From positions 1 to 64,000 of the forward strand of contig CBDDBX010000043.1 of NCBI GenBank assembly GCA_965225955.1: a DNA stretch of 64,000 nucleotides. The letters run 5' to 3'. The notes under the pieces were generated by a model. That model was not told where the DNA came from and ran no database searches. It saw only the letters and a list, made by a program, of their open reading frames with translations. The position numbers were made by a program, and so were the translations under genes. Source of the DNA: CBDDBX01 sp965225955 (GTDB taxonomy: Bacteria > Acidobacteriota > Aminicenantia > UBA2199). Below, one piece after another: positions 24,126 through 32,131 of the stretch; position 1 is the stretch's first letter; every line of letters starts with the position of its first letter.

Positions 24126-24640
24126 AAACAGACAAACCGGAATCAATAAAAACCAAAGCTCTGGAACTGGGATTCACAACAATCTGTCCTGAAGAGCATG
24201 AATACAATATCGTTTTTGATACAGCTTCCGGGCAGTATAGAACAAACAGGCAACTACTCAGATTGCGAAAAAGTGGCAACAGATCAACAATCACATTTAA
24301 ATCTCCGTTAAAAAATCAGGAAACAGGCAACTATAAAATAAGGGAAGAGCTGGAGTGCCAGGTTGATAATTTTGAAAGCATGAGAATCATATTCAGCAGA
24401 ATGGGATACAGTGAAGTATTCATCTATGAAAAATACCGGGAAGTATTAAAGAAGGGCGATGTATACATAATGCTGGACAACACGCCGGCAGGCAGCTATA
24501 TAGAAATAGAAGGCTCTCCTTCAGATATAGACACAACAGCCCGTGATCTGGGTTTCTCAAATTCAGACTACATACTTACCAACTATCTGAAGATATGGAA
24601 GGATATGGGATTTAAAGGCAACATGGTTTTCACAAAATGA
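24095..24640 (+). CDS. CYTH-domain protein (class IV adenylate cyclase / triphosphatase-like)
   Basis: This 181-residue protein begins with the family motif EIEIKLK (ExExK) that binds the triphosphate and metal in the CYTH tunnel. Other strands carry LLRLRKSG, ITFKSP and KIREELECQV, with basic and acidic side chains in alternation, and GSYIEIEG near the end. Family members are adenylate cyclases, thiamine triphosphatases or inorganic triphosphatases; the sequence does not separate these. GTGGAG before the ATG lies inside the end of the upstream gene. Its stop overlaps the next start as ATGA. Confidence 0.87.
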   Translation: MSTKEIEIKLKTDKPESIKTKALELGFTTICPEEHEYNIVFDTASGQYRTNRQLLRLRKSGNRSTITFKSPLKNQETGNYKIREELECQVDNFESMRIIFSRMGYSEVFIYEKYREVLKKGDVYIMLDNTPAGSYIEIEGSPSDIDTTARDLGFSNSDYILTNYLKIWKDMGFKGNMVFTK

Positions 24641-25485
24641 GGTACTTCATACTTTCAGGAGGTCTTGGAACCAGAGCAAGACCTTTAAGCTACTATCTCC
24701 CGAAACCTCTTTTCCCATTAAACGGAACCCCAATCATTGAACTTCTGATCAACCAGCTGACAGAGACACTATCTGGTGATGGTATTGTGAATCTCCACTA
24801 CAAAGGAGATATAATTAAAAACCATCTCAATTCGAAATACAGAGTGGATTATATAGATGAGCCGGTATTATCCGGCAGTTCAATTCTCCAGCAAGCCCTA
24901 CCCCATTTTGACGAATGGCTGTTTATTGTAAATGGAGATGTATATATGGAACTGCCTGTTTCCAATATGATAAAACAACTGGAAATGTCAGGCGCAGAAG
25001 GCATACTTCTCACAAGACCCCTGGAGAATGCAGGTTACCCGGCTCTTATATTTGAGAAGAATCAATTTGTCCGGCGAAATATGAGTTCAGGTATCGGTGC
25101 TCCCATGTATACCGGTGCAGCTATACTTCATCGGAGAGTAATCGAAAAAATTGATTCAATGAACTTCTTTGAAACTCTTGAGAATAATAAGTTCAGAATT
25201 GTCAGCATGACTTATCAGGGATTGTGGCTGGATCTGGGGTCCCCGGAATCCTATTTTAGAGCTGAGAGAAAATATAGCAGCAAAACAGAGGAAAACAGTG
25301 TTTCAGAGAATGTGCAAATATCTGAAGAAGCAGATATTACTGGTTCTATTATATGGCCCGGCTGCAGAATCGAAAGTGGCGCAGTAATAAGAAACTCCAT
25401 TATTACTGCAGATAAAGTAAGTGGAAGCTGTAATCTGAGCAACTCCATAATAACAGACAGCAGAGTATATCCACTGGATATTTAA
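24637..25485 (+). CDS. NDP-sugar nucleotidyltransferase (mannose-1-phosphate guanylyltransferase-like)
   Basis: The N-terminus carries the nucleotide-binding signature LSGGLGTRARPLSYYLPKPL, followed by the metal-binding region FIVNGDVYME (about 92-101). The C-terminal quarter has the hexapeptide-like strand pattern of a left-handed beta-helix (ADITGSIIWPGCRIESGAVIR broken over two turns). At 282 residues it is short for a full GMP/glucose-1-phosphate nucleotidyltransferase with acyltransferase tail but normal for the catalytic type. The sugar is not predictable. The start overlaps the CYTH stop by 4 bp. Confidence 0.85.
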   Translation: MRYFILSGGLGTRARPLSYYLPKPLFPLNGTPIIELLINQLTETLSGDGIVNLHYKGDIIKNHLNSKYRVDYIDEPVLSGSSILQQALPHFDEWLFIVNGDVYMELPVSNMIKQLEMSGAEGILLTRPLENAGYPALIFEKNQFVRRNMSSGIGAPMYTGAAILHRRVIEKIDSMNFFETLENNKFRIVSMTYQGLWLDLGSPESYFRAERKYSSKTEENSVSENVQISEEADITGSIIWPGCRIESGAVIRNSIITADKVSGSCNLSNSIITDSRVYPLDI

Positions 25486-25862
25486 CCATCTTTCCAGAAA
25501 GCCTCTTTAAGATGGTCTATCACAGGTTTTCCCCCTTCAGTTGATACAGCAATAATATCAAATCTGATAAAAAAATCCCTGTAGGAAGCCCCGGAAGAAA
25601 AAACCTCAGCAGCTCTGATATACCTTTTCTGCTTTGCAGGAGTTACAAACTCAAAAGGAGAACCTGCAACATCAGAACCTCTTGTTTTGACTTCAATAAA
25701 ACAGAGACAATCTCTGTATATAGCAATAATATCAATCTCAATACCACAGATAAGCCGGTTTCTTGCAATAATGGAGTATCCACTCTTTTTCAGATACTCT
25801 ACAGCTGCATTCTCACCGGCTCTACCACTATGAACCGAAGAGCGGTTCTCACCGCTTTTCAT
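25482..25862 (-). CDS. YraN/UPF0102 family nuclease-like protein
   Basis: The 126-residue protein has the pattern GRAGENAAVEYLKKSGY, followed by RNRLICGIEIDIIAI and LCFIEVKTR, in which the Asp and the ExK pair form the restriction-endonuclease-like core. The family is linked to DNA recombination or repair but its activity is poorly defined. Its end overlaps the convergent nucleotidyltransferase by 4 bp, and it starts 2 bases after the stop of the upstream LOR-like gene, so the two share an operon. Confidence 0.92.
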   Translation of the reverse strand: MKSGENRSSVHSGRAGENAAVEYLKKSGYSIIARNRLICGIEIDIIAIYRDCLCFIEVKTRGSDVAGSPFEFVTPAKQKRYIRAAEVFSSGASYRDFFIRFDIIAVSTEGGKPVIDHLKEAFWKDG

Positions 25863-25864
25863 CT

Positions 25865-27178
25865 CTACTTGCCCATAAAATCTGCTATATATTCATAATC
25901 TGCTGTTAGTTTACCTTTATGGAGTATAAGAGAACGTTTTATTGGTTCAGGCAAATTGACTCCATCATAATCGGCTTCATAATCAGCATCCACAATATCC
26001 TTTACAAAGTTCTTCAGAATTGCTGAAAATTCACAGGAAGCTTCTTTTGAGAATTCGCAGGGCAGGTTATCAACAGCCATAACTGTTACTCCCAGTCTTT
26101 TTATGCCATCTTCATACTTGTCTTCTTTAGGGAACCAGGTATAACATGGTTCTGAAGGTTTTGTAGCCTTGTGACTCATCTCAATTGCACCGTTTATATC
26201 TATACTGATATCCCCGATTACATTTATACTCGGATTTGAGCGCAGATATGATTCGTTAACCATGAACTCTTTTGTAACAAGACGTGGATATTTATCAGTC
26301 CAGTATATACAATTCACCAGAATCCTCAGCATAGATGCATAGTCAGTGAATTTTGATTTATATCTCTCAGGATGCGTAAAGTATTCCTGTCTGTCAAACA
26401 TACCACCTTCAGCATGTTTAACCATATCTTCTTCTTTGAAAACAACTTTATAAAGCGTATGGTTATCTGAAGAATAGTTCTCAAAATTTGCTTCAAGAAT
26501 ATCAGGAGATACTGTTTTAAATGGCAGAAGATCAAACATTTCCTGTGCTCCCACCGAAACATTTCCATAACCCGCAAACCCTACTACAAGCGGAGCAACT
26601 TCATAAGGCAGTCCATTGGCATCAATCTCTTCGCCTACAGCTTTTACAGCAGCTTTTGCCTCTTCAAGAGATTCGTATTCGTAAGGCTGTTTAAGCTTCT
26701 CAAAGGGAGTAACCAGCCCTCTCTCTTTCATTTTGACACCAAAAGCTCTGAGAGTCTCAAGCATTCCCGCAAGCCCTGCATACTTGCCGAAAAAGATAAG
26801 ACGTCTGCCGTTATCATCAAGGATTCTCTCATAATCTATGAGATTTGTACCTTTCTGCATCATCCTCTCAAGCATCTTCATATTATAGCTCTGACCCTTG
26901 ATAGTGTGTGAGAAAAACACATAAGTTTTCCCATCTTCAAAGAAAGCTTCAGGCATCTCCTTAACTCCAAGAATTACTGATGCTTTACTCAGATCCTCAT
27001 TCAATTCTGCTCCTGCAGCAACATACTCCTGATCATCGAACACCCTGATTTTCGATGGCTGTACAATAGTTGAAATACCGTACTTTTCTCTCAGTTCTGC
27101 AACATCGGACGGTGTAAGAGGAGCCCTCCGTTCCCACTCATTCTTGTCCTCTCTTCGAATAGCGATAATTTTGTCCAT
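25865..27178 (-). CDS. Lysine-ketoglutarate reductase / saccharopine dehydrogenase-like enzyme (AlaDH/PNT-N domain)
   Basis: The 437-residue enzyme opens with an alanine-dehydrogenase/PNT N-terminal domain: IAIRREDKNEWERRAPLTP and a DDQEYVAAGAELNEDLSKA region typical of LOR/saccharopine dehydrogenases. The dinucleotide-binding part shows VVGFAGYGNVSVGAQEMFDLL. The closest group is the family described as bifunctional lysine-ketoglutarate reductase/saccharopine dehydrogenase, which suggests amino-acid breakdown, but the reaction is not proven by sequence. The start at 27178 is preceded by GGAGAG; the longer frame to 27241 lacks support. yraN follows 2 bases after its stop. Confidence 0.8.
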   Translation of the reverse strand: MDKIIAIRREDKNEWERRAPLTPSDVAELREKYGISTIVQPSKIRVFDDQEYVAAGAELNEDLSKASVILGVKEMPEAFFEDGKTYVFFSHTIKGQSYNMKMLERMMQKGTNLIDYERILDDNGRRLIFFGKYAGLAGMLETLRAFGVKMKERGLVTPFEKLKQPYEYESLEEAKAAVKAVGEEIDANGLPYEVAPLVVGFAGYGNVSVGAQEMFDLLPFKTVSPDILEANFENYSSDNHTLYKVVFKEEDMVKHAEGGMFDRQEYFTHPERYKSKFTDYASMLRILVNCIYWTDKYPRLVTKEFMVNESYLRSNPSINVIGDISIDINGAIEMSHKATKPSEPCYTWFPKEDKYEDGIKRLGVTVMAVDNLPCEFSKEASCEFSAILKNFVKDIVDADYEADYDGVNLPEPIKRSLILHKGKLTADYEYIADFMGK

Positions 27179-27309
27179 TTTCTCTCCAAAAAAAATAACT
27201 TTCAATACATTGAATCTAACAAAGCATAAATTTATAGTCAAATAGATAGTTTTTTATAGAAAAACTCCTGGAAACAGAGTCAAAAACATCAAAAACTTCT
27301 CAAAGGGCT

Positions 27310-28368
27310 CTATTTTTTAATTCTTGCAATATGAGCAACCCCTCTGACACAACGGTCGATGTAGAAATCTGAAATAACTCCCAGAAGCACACCGGATTCT
27401 GGTCTTTTACCTTCCAGTTCATCAACGACAATCATCTTATTACCTGTTTTTTCACTAAATATTTCATATCCACTGAATAGTGTACGATATCCATCTCCAC
27501 CAGTAACCAGAATAAAATCCTCCCTGTGAAGTTCAGGAAATCTGTTTAAGAGTAGTTTTCTGAAAGAACTACCGGAGACCTCTACAGTTGTCTTCTTTTT
27601 AATGCCTCTTCCATGGCCGATTCTGAACCACTTAAAAGTCACATCTTTCTTTATAAGTTCAGCTGCATCGACACTTACTCTGGAATTGCCATCCACAAAC
27701 TGCACACTGCTACTTACAAACTTCATCCCTTTTTTCATTTCAGGTACATCCAGACCTTCTGTATTGAGGGTACTCAGTTCTACAGATACGACATTATCAA
27801 GATAACGACTCACATCCCTGTCTCCCGGACATATCAGCACAACACCATTGATTTCCGGTTTTTCCCTGTTACCTTTATACTTTTCGGGATCTTTTTCAGG
27901 TTTTACCCCATCTCTCTTATAAGCAAGAATAACAGGATCCGAATCAGTTGACATTGTAAGCTCACCATAACTGAAGGCAGAACTTTTACCGGAAGCAGAT
28001 TTTACAATAACCACCACATCAGTTGGCCTGTCAAAAGGTGCAGTACTACTCTTATCAGGATCAACTCCTTCAAGAAGTATTCCAAGAGGAACTCCTTCAT
28101 ATGCATATGAACCAACAACGCTTCCGTCAGCCTCTATCTCTCTTGTACGGACTCTTGTTTTGGAAAGAAGCCTGAAAGTTGAAGAGTTAAACTGATACTC
28201 TCTTCCTGCAAAAGCTTTAACCTTTACCTCAATACCTCCGGGAACTTTACCTGCAATAGCTTTTGGAGTTGCTCCGGAAAAAGCATCGATATAATCAAAG
28301 TTCACATAGATATCCCACAAAATCAGAGCAGCAACAACTGCAAGAAAAACGGTAAAAAATTTTTTCAT
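27310..28368 (-). CDS. Exported protein with two SUOX/molybdopterin-oxidoreductase-like domains
   Basis: After a signal anchor (MKKFFTVFLAVVAALILWDIYV) come two units that resemble the sulfite-oxidase/molybdopterin-binding fold. The first has YEGVPLGILLEGV, FSYGELTMS, PVILAYKRDG and VVLICPGDRDV. The second has SFRKLLLNRFP, FILVTGGDGYRTLFSGYE and a terminal GVLLGVISDFYID. I see no cysteine in the place of the usual molybdenum ligand; only Cys in LICPGD and DRCVRG are present. The fold may therefore be used for binding rather than catalysis. The start at the ATG 28368 has AGAGG four bases upstream. Confidence 0.6.
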   Translation of the reverse strand: MKKFFTVFLAVVAALILWDIYVNFDYIDAFSGATPKAIAGKVPGGIEVKVKAFAGREYQFNSSTFRLLSKTRVRTREIEADGSVVGSYAYEGVPLGILLEGVDPDKSSTAPFDRPTDVVVIVKSASGKSSAFSYGELTMSTDSDPVILAYKRDGVKPEKDPEKYKGNREKPEINGVVLICPGDRDVSRYLDNVVSVELSTLNTEGLDVPEMKKGMKFVSSSVQFVDGNSRVSVDAAELIKKDVTFKWFRIGHGRGIKKKTTVEVSGSSFRKLLLNRFPELHREDFILVTGGDGYRTLFSGYEIFSEKTGNKMIVVDELEGKRPESGVLLGVISDFYIDRCVRGVAHIARIKK

Positions 28369-28472
28369 AGTACCTCTCACTGAGCAGAGACTATTTAATC
28401 ACAAAAGTGGTTTTTTTGCTATTGCGAAATTCACATAATCTTTCGGAATACCAGATATCTGATATCACAATA

Positions 28473-28500
28473 TTGAAAAGCTTCTTTTTTTTCATATAAT
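28473..28500 (+). promoter_or_regulatory. Promoter giving a predicted leaderless mRNA for the gene at 28508
   Basis: TTGAAA (28473-28478) and TATAAT (28495-28500) are spaced by 16 bp. The ATG at 28508 follows after 7 bases and there is no Shine-Dalgarno sequence. Confidence 0.65.
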
Positions 28501-28507
28501 AAAAATC

Positions 28508-29890
28508 ATGGAATCGAAAGACATTGGCAATATTAGTGACTACTTTACTCAGGTTATTCCCGAAACAGATACAAAAAGGGTATGGGAGCATCTGGTTCTG
28601 AAATGGATCGACAGAATAGCAGAGAACAAAGAGATTCTGAATCTTTTCGAACTTAAACTCTGGCTTGAAAGTCTGGATGCCTTTTTCACCTCAACCTACT
28701 CTGAGAAACTGATACTTGAGCAGCACAAGGAAAACAAGAAAAACTACGCCTTCTATCTTTCAACCTTTACTCACATAATAACCAGAATAATTTCTCTTAT
28801 TAAGTCAATGAACTATACAGATGACAAGTTCAAGGCAAACTTTGAAGAGTTTATAATTGAACGGATCTCAGAGTCCGGTAAAGACAGATCAATTAATTCA
28901 ATCAATTTCCACACCCCTGAAGAGTCAATGCAGAGCCTCAATCTGTTTCTTCAGAACCTGAAAGTGATCTGTGCAGAATTACTGAAAGAAGATACAATTC
29001 CTTTAAAGACTTTTCTGGCAGTTAAGAAGCTCTACAACAGAGAGTTACAGAATAATCCAACAGTAATTACTCTGAAAAAAAAGAGTCTCTTCCCCAAAAT
29101 AGACAAAGTGTTCCAACCCGACATTTCTGAAATAATTCTAAAAACCAGTGATAAAGATCTGAGAAAGAATCTGGGAATCTTCTTCATCCTCACATTCAGG
29201 GTTCTTAAAATAAATAATTTCATTGAACAGAGCCTGAACAAAAGCAGGAATATGAATGTAGTTATCCCACTAATTCTGGCTTTGGGAAATAACATAGAGT
29301 TTGTACTGAAATTCTATAAAAATTCCCTTTCCTCAAACCTGAAACAGAATATCGAAGATAAACAGAAGCTCAGAAGTGTTGAGGAGTCGTTCAACGATTT
29401 CAAACTGGAATATAAGAAGATCTATCAGGGAGAACTACCTTACTTTTTCAATGCTTCAAACGTCAAAATTAACCGTAGAAAACTGTTAAGAAATATTGTG
29501 ATTATTTCAGAGATCGCAATACAGGAAGCTATAGAAATAATCGCCAACCTGTTTAATGAAGAGCTCCGGGGACCGGATATTTTTGAAAATTACATCTCCA
29601 GACAACAAAAATCCCAGGGACTGGTTACCAAACTTACTCACCTTCACAGACTTATAAATGATTACATGAACTGTAAATCCAGTCTCACCCCTTCAGATAT
29701 TTTCTTTGAAATAAATCTGTTTATTGAAACTGATCTCAACTACCTCCTTTACAAAGACTGGAATGAGTTGCTAAGACTTTATAACAACCTCAGTAACACT
29801 GGTTTTACAAAAGAGTTTGAAAGACATCTGTTGTCTTTTCACTCTTTTATAACCAGAATATTGAAAGAGATTGTAAAAAAAAGAACATAG
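28508..29890 (+). CDS. Large unknown helical cytoplasmic protein
   Basis: No family is recognised in this 460-residue protein. It is almost entirely predicted alpha-helix with many Lys, Asn, Leu and Ile residues, lacks a signal peptide and membrane helices, and shows no nucleotide-binding or metal motif. The N-terminal 130 residues and C-terminal 130 residues contain amphipathic helices that could pack as helical bundles. The start is supported by the promoter directly upstream rather than a ribosome-binding site. Ndk follows 21 bases after its stop with its own AGGAGG, so the two may be co-transcribed. Confidence 0.65.
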   Translation: MESKDIGNISDYFTQVIPETDTKRVWEHLVLKWIDRIAENKEILNLFELKLWLESLDAFFTSTYSEKLILEQHKENKKNYAFYLSTFTHIITRIISLIKSMNYTDDKFKANFEEFIIERISESGKDRSINSINFHTPEESMQSLNLFLQNLKVICAELLKEDTIPLKTFLAVKKLYNRELQNNPTVITLKKKSLFPKIDKVFQPDISEIILKTSDKDLRKNLGIFFILTFRVLKINNFIEQSLNKSRNMNVVIPLILALGNNIEFVLKFYKNSLSSNLKQNIEDKQKLRSVEESFNDFKLEYKKIYQGELPYFFNASNVKINRRKLLRNIVIISEIAIQEAIEIIANLFNEELRGPDIFENYISRQQKSQGLVTKLTHLHRLINDYMNCKSSLTPSDIFFEINLFIETDLNYLLYKDWNELLRLYNNLSNTGFTKEFERHLLSFHSFITRILKEIVKKRT

Positions 29891-29911
29891 GCTAAAAAAG
29901 GAGGCCAGAGA

Positions 29912-30361
29912 ATGGAAAAAACTCTCATACTGATCAAACCTGACGGTGTAAGCCGTGGATTATGCGGAAAAGTGCTGAATAGATTTGAAGAAAAAGGGAT
30001 GAAAATCTCAGCTATGAAGATGCTGACTCTTACAAGAGAAAAAGCAGAAGCGCACTATAGTGTTCACAAAGATAAGCCTTTCTTTCCCCCACTAATAGAT
30101 TTCATAACTTCAGGCCCTATAGTAGCAGCTGTGATAGAGTCCCCTTCAGCAATAAGCCTTACAAGGAGCATGGCAGGAGCTACAAGTCCGTCTGATGCTC
30201 ATCCAGGCACTATCAGGGGAGATTACGGCCTGATAACTTCAAGAAATATTATCCATGCTTCTGATTCACCTGAAAATGCTGAAAAAGAGATTGCTCTGTT
30301 CTTTGAAGCTGAAGAGATACAGCAGTATACACTCCCTTCAGAGGTGTGGTCAGGTTATTAG
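29912..30361 (+). CDS. ndk: Nucleoside diphosphate kinase
   Basis: The enzyme balances nucleoside triphosphate pools by phosphate transfer through a histidine. The N-terminal TLILIKPDGVSRGL, the GATSPSDAHPGTIRGDYG segment and the active site NIIHASDSPENAEKEI with the catalytic His are all intact. Its length of 149 residues is normal. The usual MxGxTxP/ADP-binding segment reads RSMAGATSP. AAGGAGG lies nine bases before the ATG. Confidence 0.97.
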   Translation: MEKTLILIKPDGVSRGLCGKVLNRFEEKGMKISAMKMLTLTREKAEAHYSVHKDKPFFPPLIDFITSGPIVAAVIESPSAISLTRSMAGATSPSDAHPGTIRGDYGLITSRNIIHASDSPENAEKEIALFFEAEEIQQYTLPSEVWSGY

Positions 30362-30394
30362 CTTTTTTGCCGACAAAACTCTCTTTATGCTGAT

Positions 30395-30423
30395 TTGTTT
30401 TTATTTACAACTTCCTCTATAAT
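30395..30423 (+). promoter_or_regulatory. Promoter of the gene at 30442
   Basis: TTGTTT (30395-30400) and TATAAT (30418-30423) are spaced by 17 bp. GGAGGG follows before the ATG, so the leader is about 12 nt. Confidence 0.55.
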
Positions 30424-30441
30424 GTTGCGGAGGGAAGAATA

Positions 30442-31074
30442 ATGAAAATTTATATTAATAACGAGCATATCGGATACTCTCCTGCAGAAGGAGATACCTG
30501 GGGAGCACTTCTCAATGAACTGCTTAACAACCATATCGTAAAGAACCATGGAATCACACGGATTCTTATGGACGGCAATGATGACCCGGAGTTTTTTGCC
30601 ACCAATGGAGATGCTCCTGTTGACCTGAACATACAAACCCTCGAAATTTTTACAAAAAACTCTATTGAAATATGTCAGAGTGGCTTTGCAAAAGCTGCTG
30701 CAGTAACAAAAGGAATCAGTGCAGAATTAGTTCCCTGTGCAGATTTTTTCAGAAAAGGAGATACAGCCTCCGGTTCACGGAAGCTACTGGAAATACTTGA
30801 AGCTCTTAAATCAATAATCGATTTTCTTTCCCACGTAGGCGTGAGTTTTAAGATAGATTACAATTCAATAAGTTTTGATCAGAAACACTCTCTGGCAGGC
30901 AAAATTGATGGGTTCGCCCAGACTGTTCAGGAGCTTATTACAGCTCAGGAGAAACAGGACTATATTGAAATTGCAGACTATCTTGAATATCAGCTTACAG
31001 AAGATATTGAATCCTGGTCAGAAATCCTTGAAAAACTCATTGATGAAATAAACAAGATATCTTCCAGTCACTAA
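30442..31074 (+). CDS. Unknown cytoplasmic protein
   Basis: I do not recognise this 210-residue protein. The first 75 residues look like a small alpha/beta unit (MKIYINNEHIGY, ITRILMDGND, LEIFTKNSIEI). The remainder is helical, with a C-terminal amphipathic helix (ESWSEILEKLIDEIN). There is no signal peptide. The start has GGAGGG upstream. The lipid kinase gene follows 13 bases later, so the pair is likely co-transcribed, which does not itself reveal the function. Confidence 0.7.
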   Translation: MKIYINNEHIGYSPAEGDTWGALLNELLNNHIVKNHGITRILMDGNDDPEFFATNGDAPVDLNIQTLEIFTKNSIEICQSGFAKAAAVTKGISAELVPCADFFRKGDTASGSRKLLEILEALKSIIDFLSHVGVSFKIDYNSISFDQKHSLAGKIDGFAQTVQELITAQEKQDYIEIADYLEYQLTEDIESWSEILEKLIDEINKISSSH

Positions 31075-31087
31075 AGTCAGTAACAGC

Positions 31088-31987
31088 ATGTCCAGAAAAA
31101 ACGAACGAATATTAGTAATCCTCAATCCCTCTTCCGGTGTAGTTTCAAAAGATGAAGCCACCTCATATCTTTTCAGAAAACTGAGAGAACACTTCAGAAC
31201 TGTTTCAATAATAAACTCCAACTCTCCTGAAGAAGGGGAAAATATTACCAGAGAAGCAATAAATCATTTTGATATTATTACTGCATTTGGAGGAGATGGA
31301 ACAATCAATTCCATAGCAAAATCCCTGGTGGGTACCAATTCTCCTCTCGGAATTTTACCCGGAGGCTCCGGCAATGGTCTTGTAAGAAATCTGAATATCC
31401 CTCTGTCCTGGAAAAAAGCAATCGATGTTCTTATCCACGGTGAAGACAAATATATTGATATAGGTACGATAGACGGTCAGTACTTTTTCAATATTGCAGG
31501 TATAGGACTTGACGGTCTTATTTCAAAAAAGTTTGAACTGGAGTCTAAATCAAGAGGTATTACTCCCTATATTTATCATGCCTTTAAAGGATATTTTGAG
31601 ATGTCATCCTTTAAGGTGAATATAACCCTTGGAGATACAGAATTTCAGGATCAGATAATGATTGCTGCTTTTGCCAACTTCCGTCAGTATGGTGGTAAAG
31701 CTGTTATTGCACCTTTTGCTGACCCATATGATGGCAAACTTGATCTCTGCCTGATAAACAAATTTAAATTCCTGGAAGGTACTGCAAAAATTCAGCGTCT
31801 TTTTACCGGTAATATTCATAAATTCCCATTCTATAAATCTTACCAGTTTGACAAAGTTAAAATAAAATCCCTCGACGGTCCGATTCCCTGCACAATAGAT
31901 GGTGAGTATGCAAATGATCTTACAGAATTTGAAGTAGCAGTAGTTCCGGGAAAACTCAAAGTAAGGATTCCTTCCACAGGTTTATAA
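31088..31987 (+). CDS. Diacylglycerol kinase-family lipid kinase (YegS/DgkB type)
   Basis: The 299-residue kinase has an N-terminal LVILNPSSGV segment, the glycine-rich nucleotide-binding motif TAFGGDGTINSIAKSL (about 59-74) and LGILPGGSGNGLVRNL, which together define the DAGK catalytic domain. The C-terminal beta-rich domain includes IAGIGLDGLIS and the ending PCTIDGEY. It phosphorylates a lipid such as diacylglycerol using ATP at the inner membrane; the exact lipid is unknown. There is no clear Shine-Dalgarno sequence, in keeping with translation coupled to the upstream gene. Confidence 0.92.
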   Translation: MSRKNERILVILNPSSGVVSKDEATSYLFRKLREHFRTVSIINSNSPEEGENITREAINHFDIITAFGGDGTINSIAKSLVGTNSPLGILPGGSGNGLVRNLNIPLSWKKAIDVLIHGEDKYIDIGTIDGQYFFNIAGIGLDGLISKKFELESKSRGITPYIYHAFKGYFEMSSFKVNITLGDTEFQDQIMIAAFANFRQYGGKAVIAPFADPYDGKLDLCLINKFKFLEGTAKIQRLFTGNIHKFPFYKSYQFDKVKIKSLDGPIPCTIDGEYANDLTEFEVAVVPGKLKVRIPSTGL

Positions 31988-32000
31988 GCCTGACAATAGA

Positions 32001-32036
32001 GTAAACCGGAATACTGTAAACAGAATCCCGGTTTAC
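32001..32036 (+). terminator. Hairpin after the lipid kinase gene
   Basis: GTAAACCGG (32001-32009) and CCGGTTTAC (32028-32036) form a perfect 9-bp stem around an 18-base loop. An AT-rich but interrupted tail follows. Confidence 0.65.
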
Positions 32037-32062
32037 AGCCTCATCAATTAATTTATTATTTC

Positions 32063-32091
32063 TTGATTTTGTATAGTTCCTAAACTATAAT
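32063..32091 (+). promoter_or_regulatory. Promoter of the OmpA-type gene
   Basis: TTGATT (32063-32068) and TATAAT (32086-32091) are spaced by 17 bp, a near-consensus pair. The leader is about 33 nt and ends in GGTGGAGG before the ATG at 32132. Confidence 0.75.
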
Positions 32092-32131
32092 CTCAGTAGT
32101 ATCACCAGAGAAAACAGGTGGAGGTTATATA

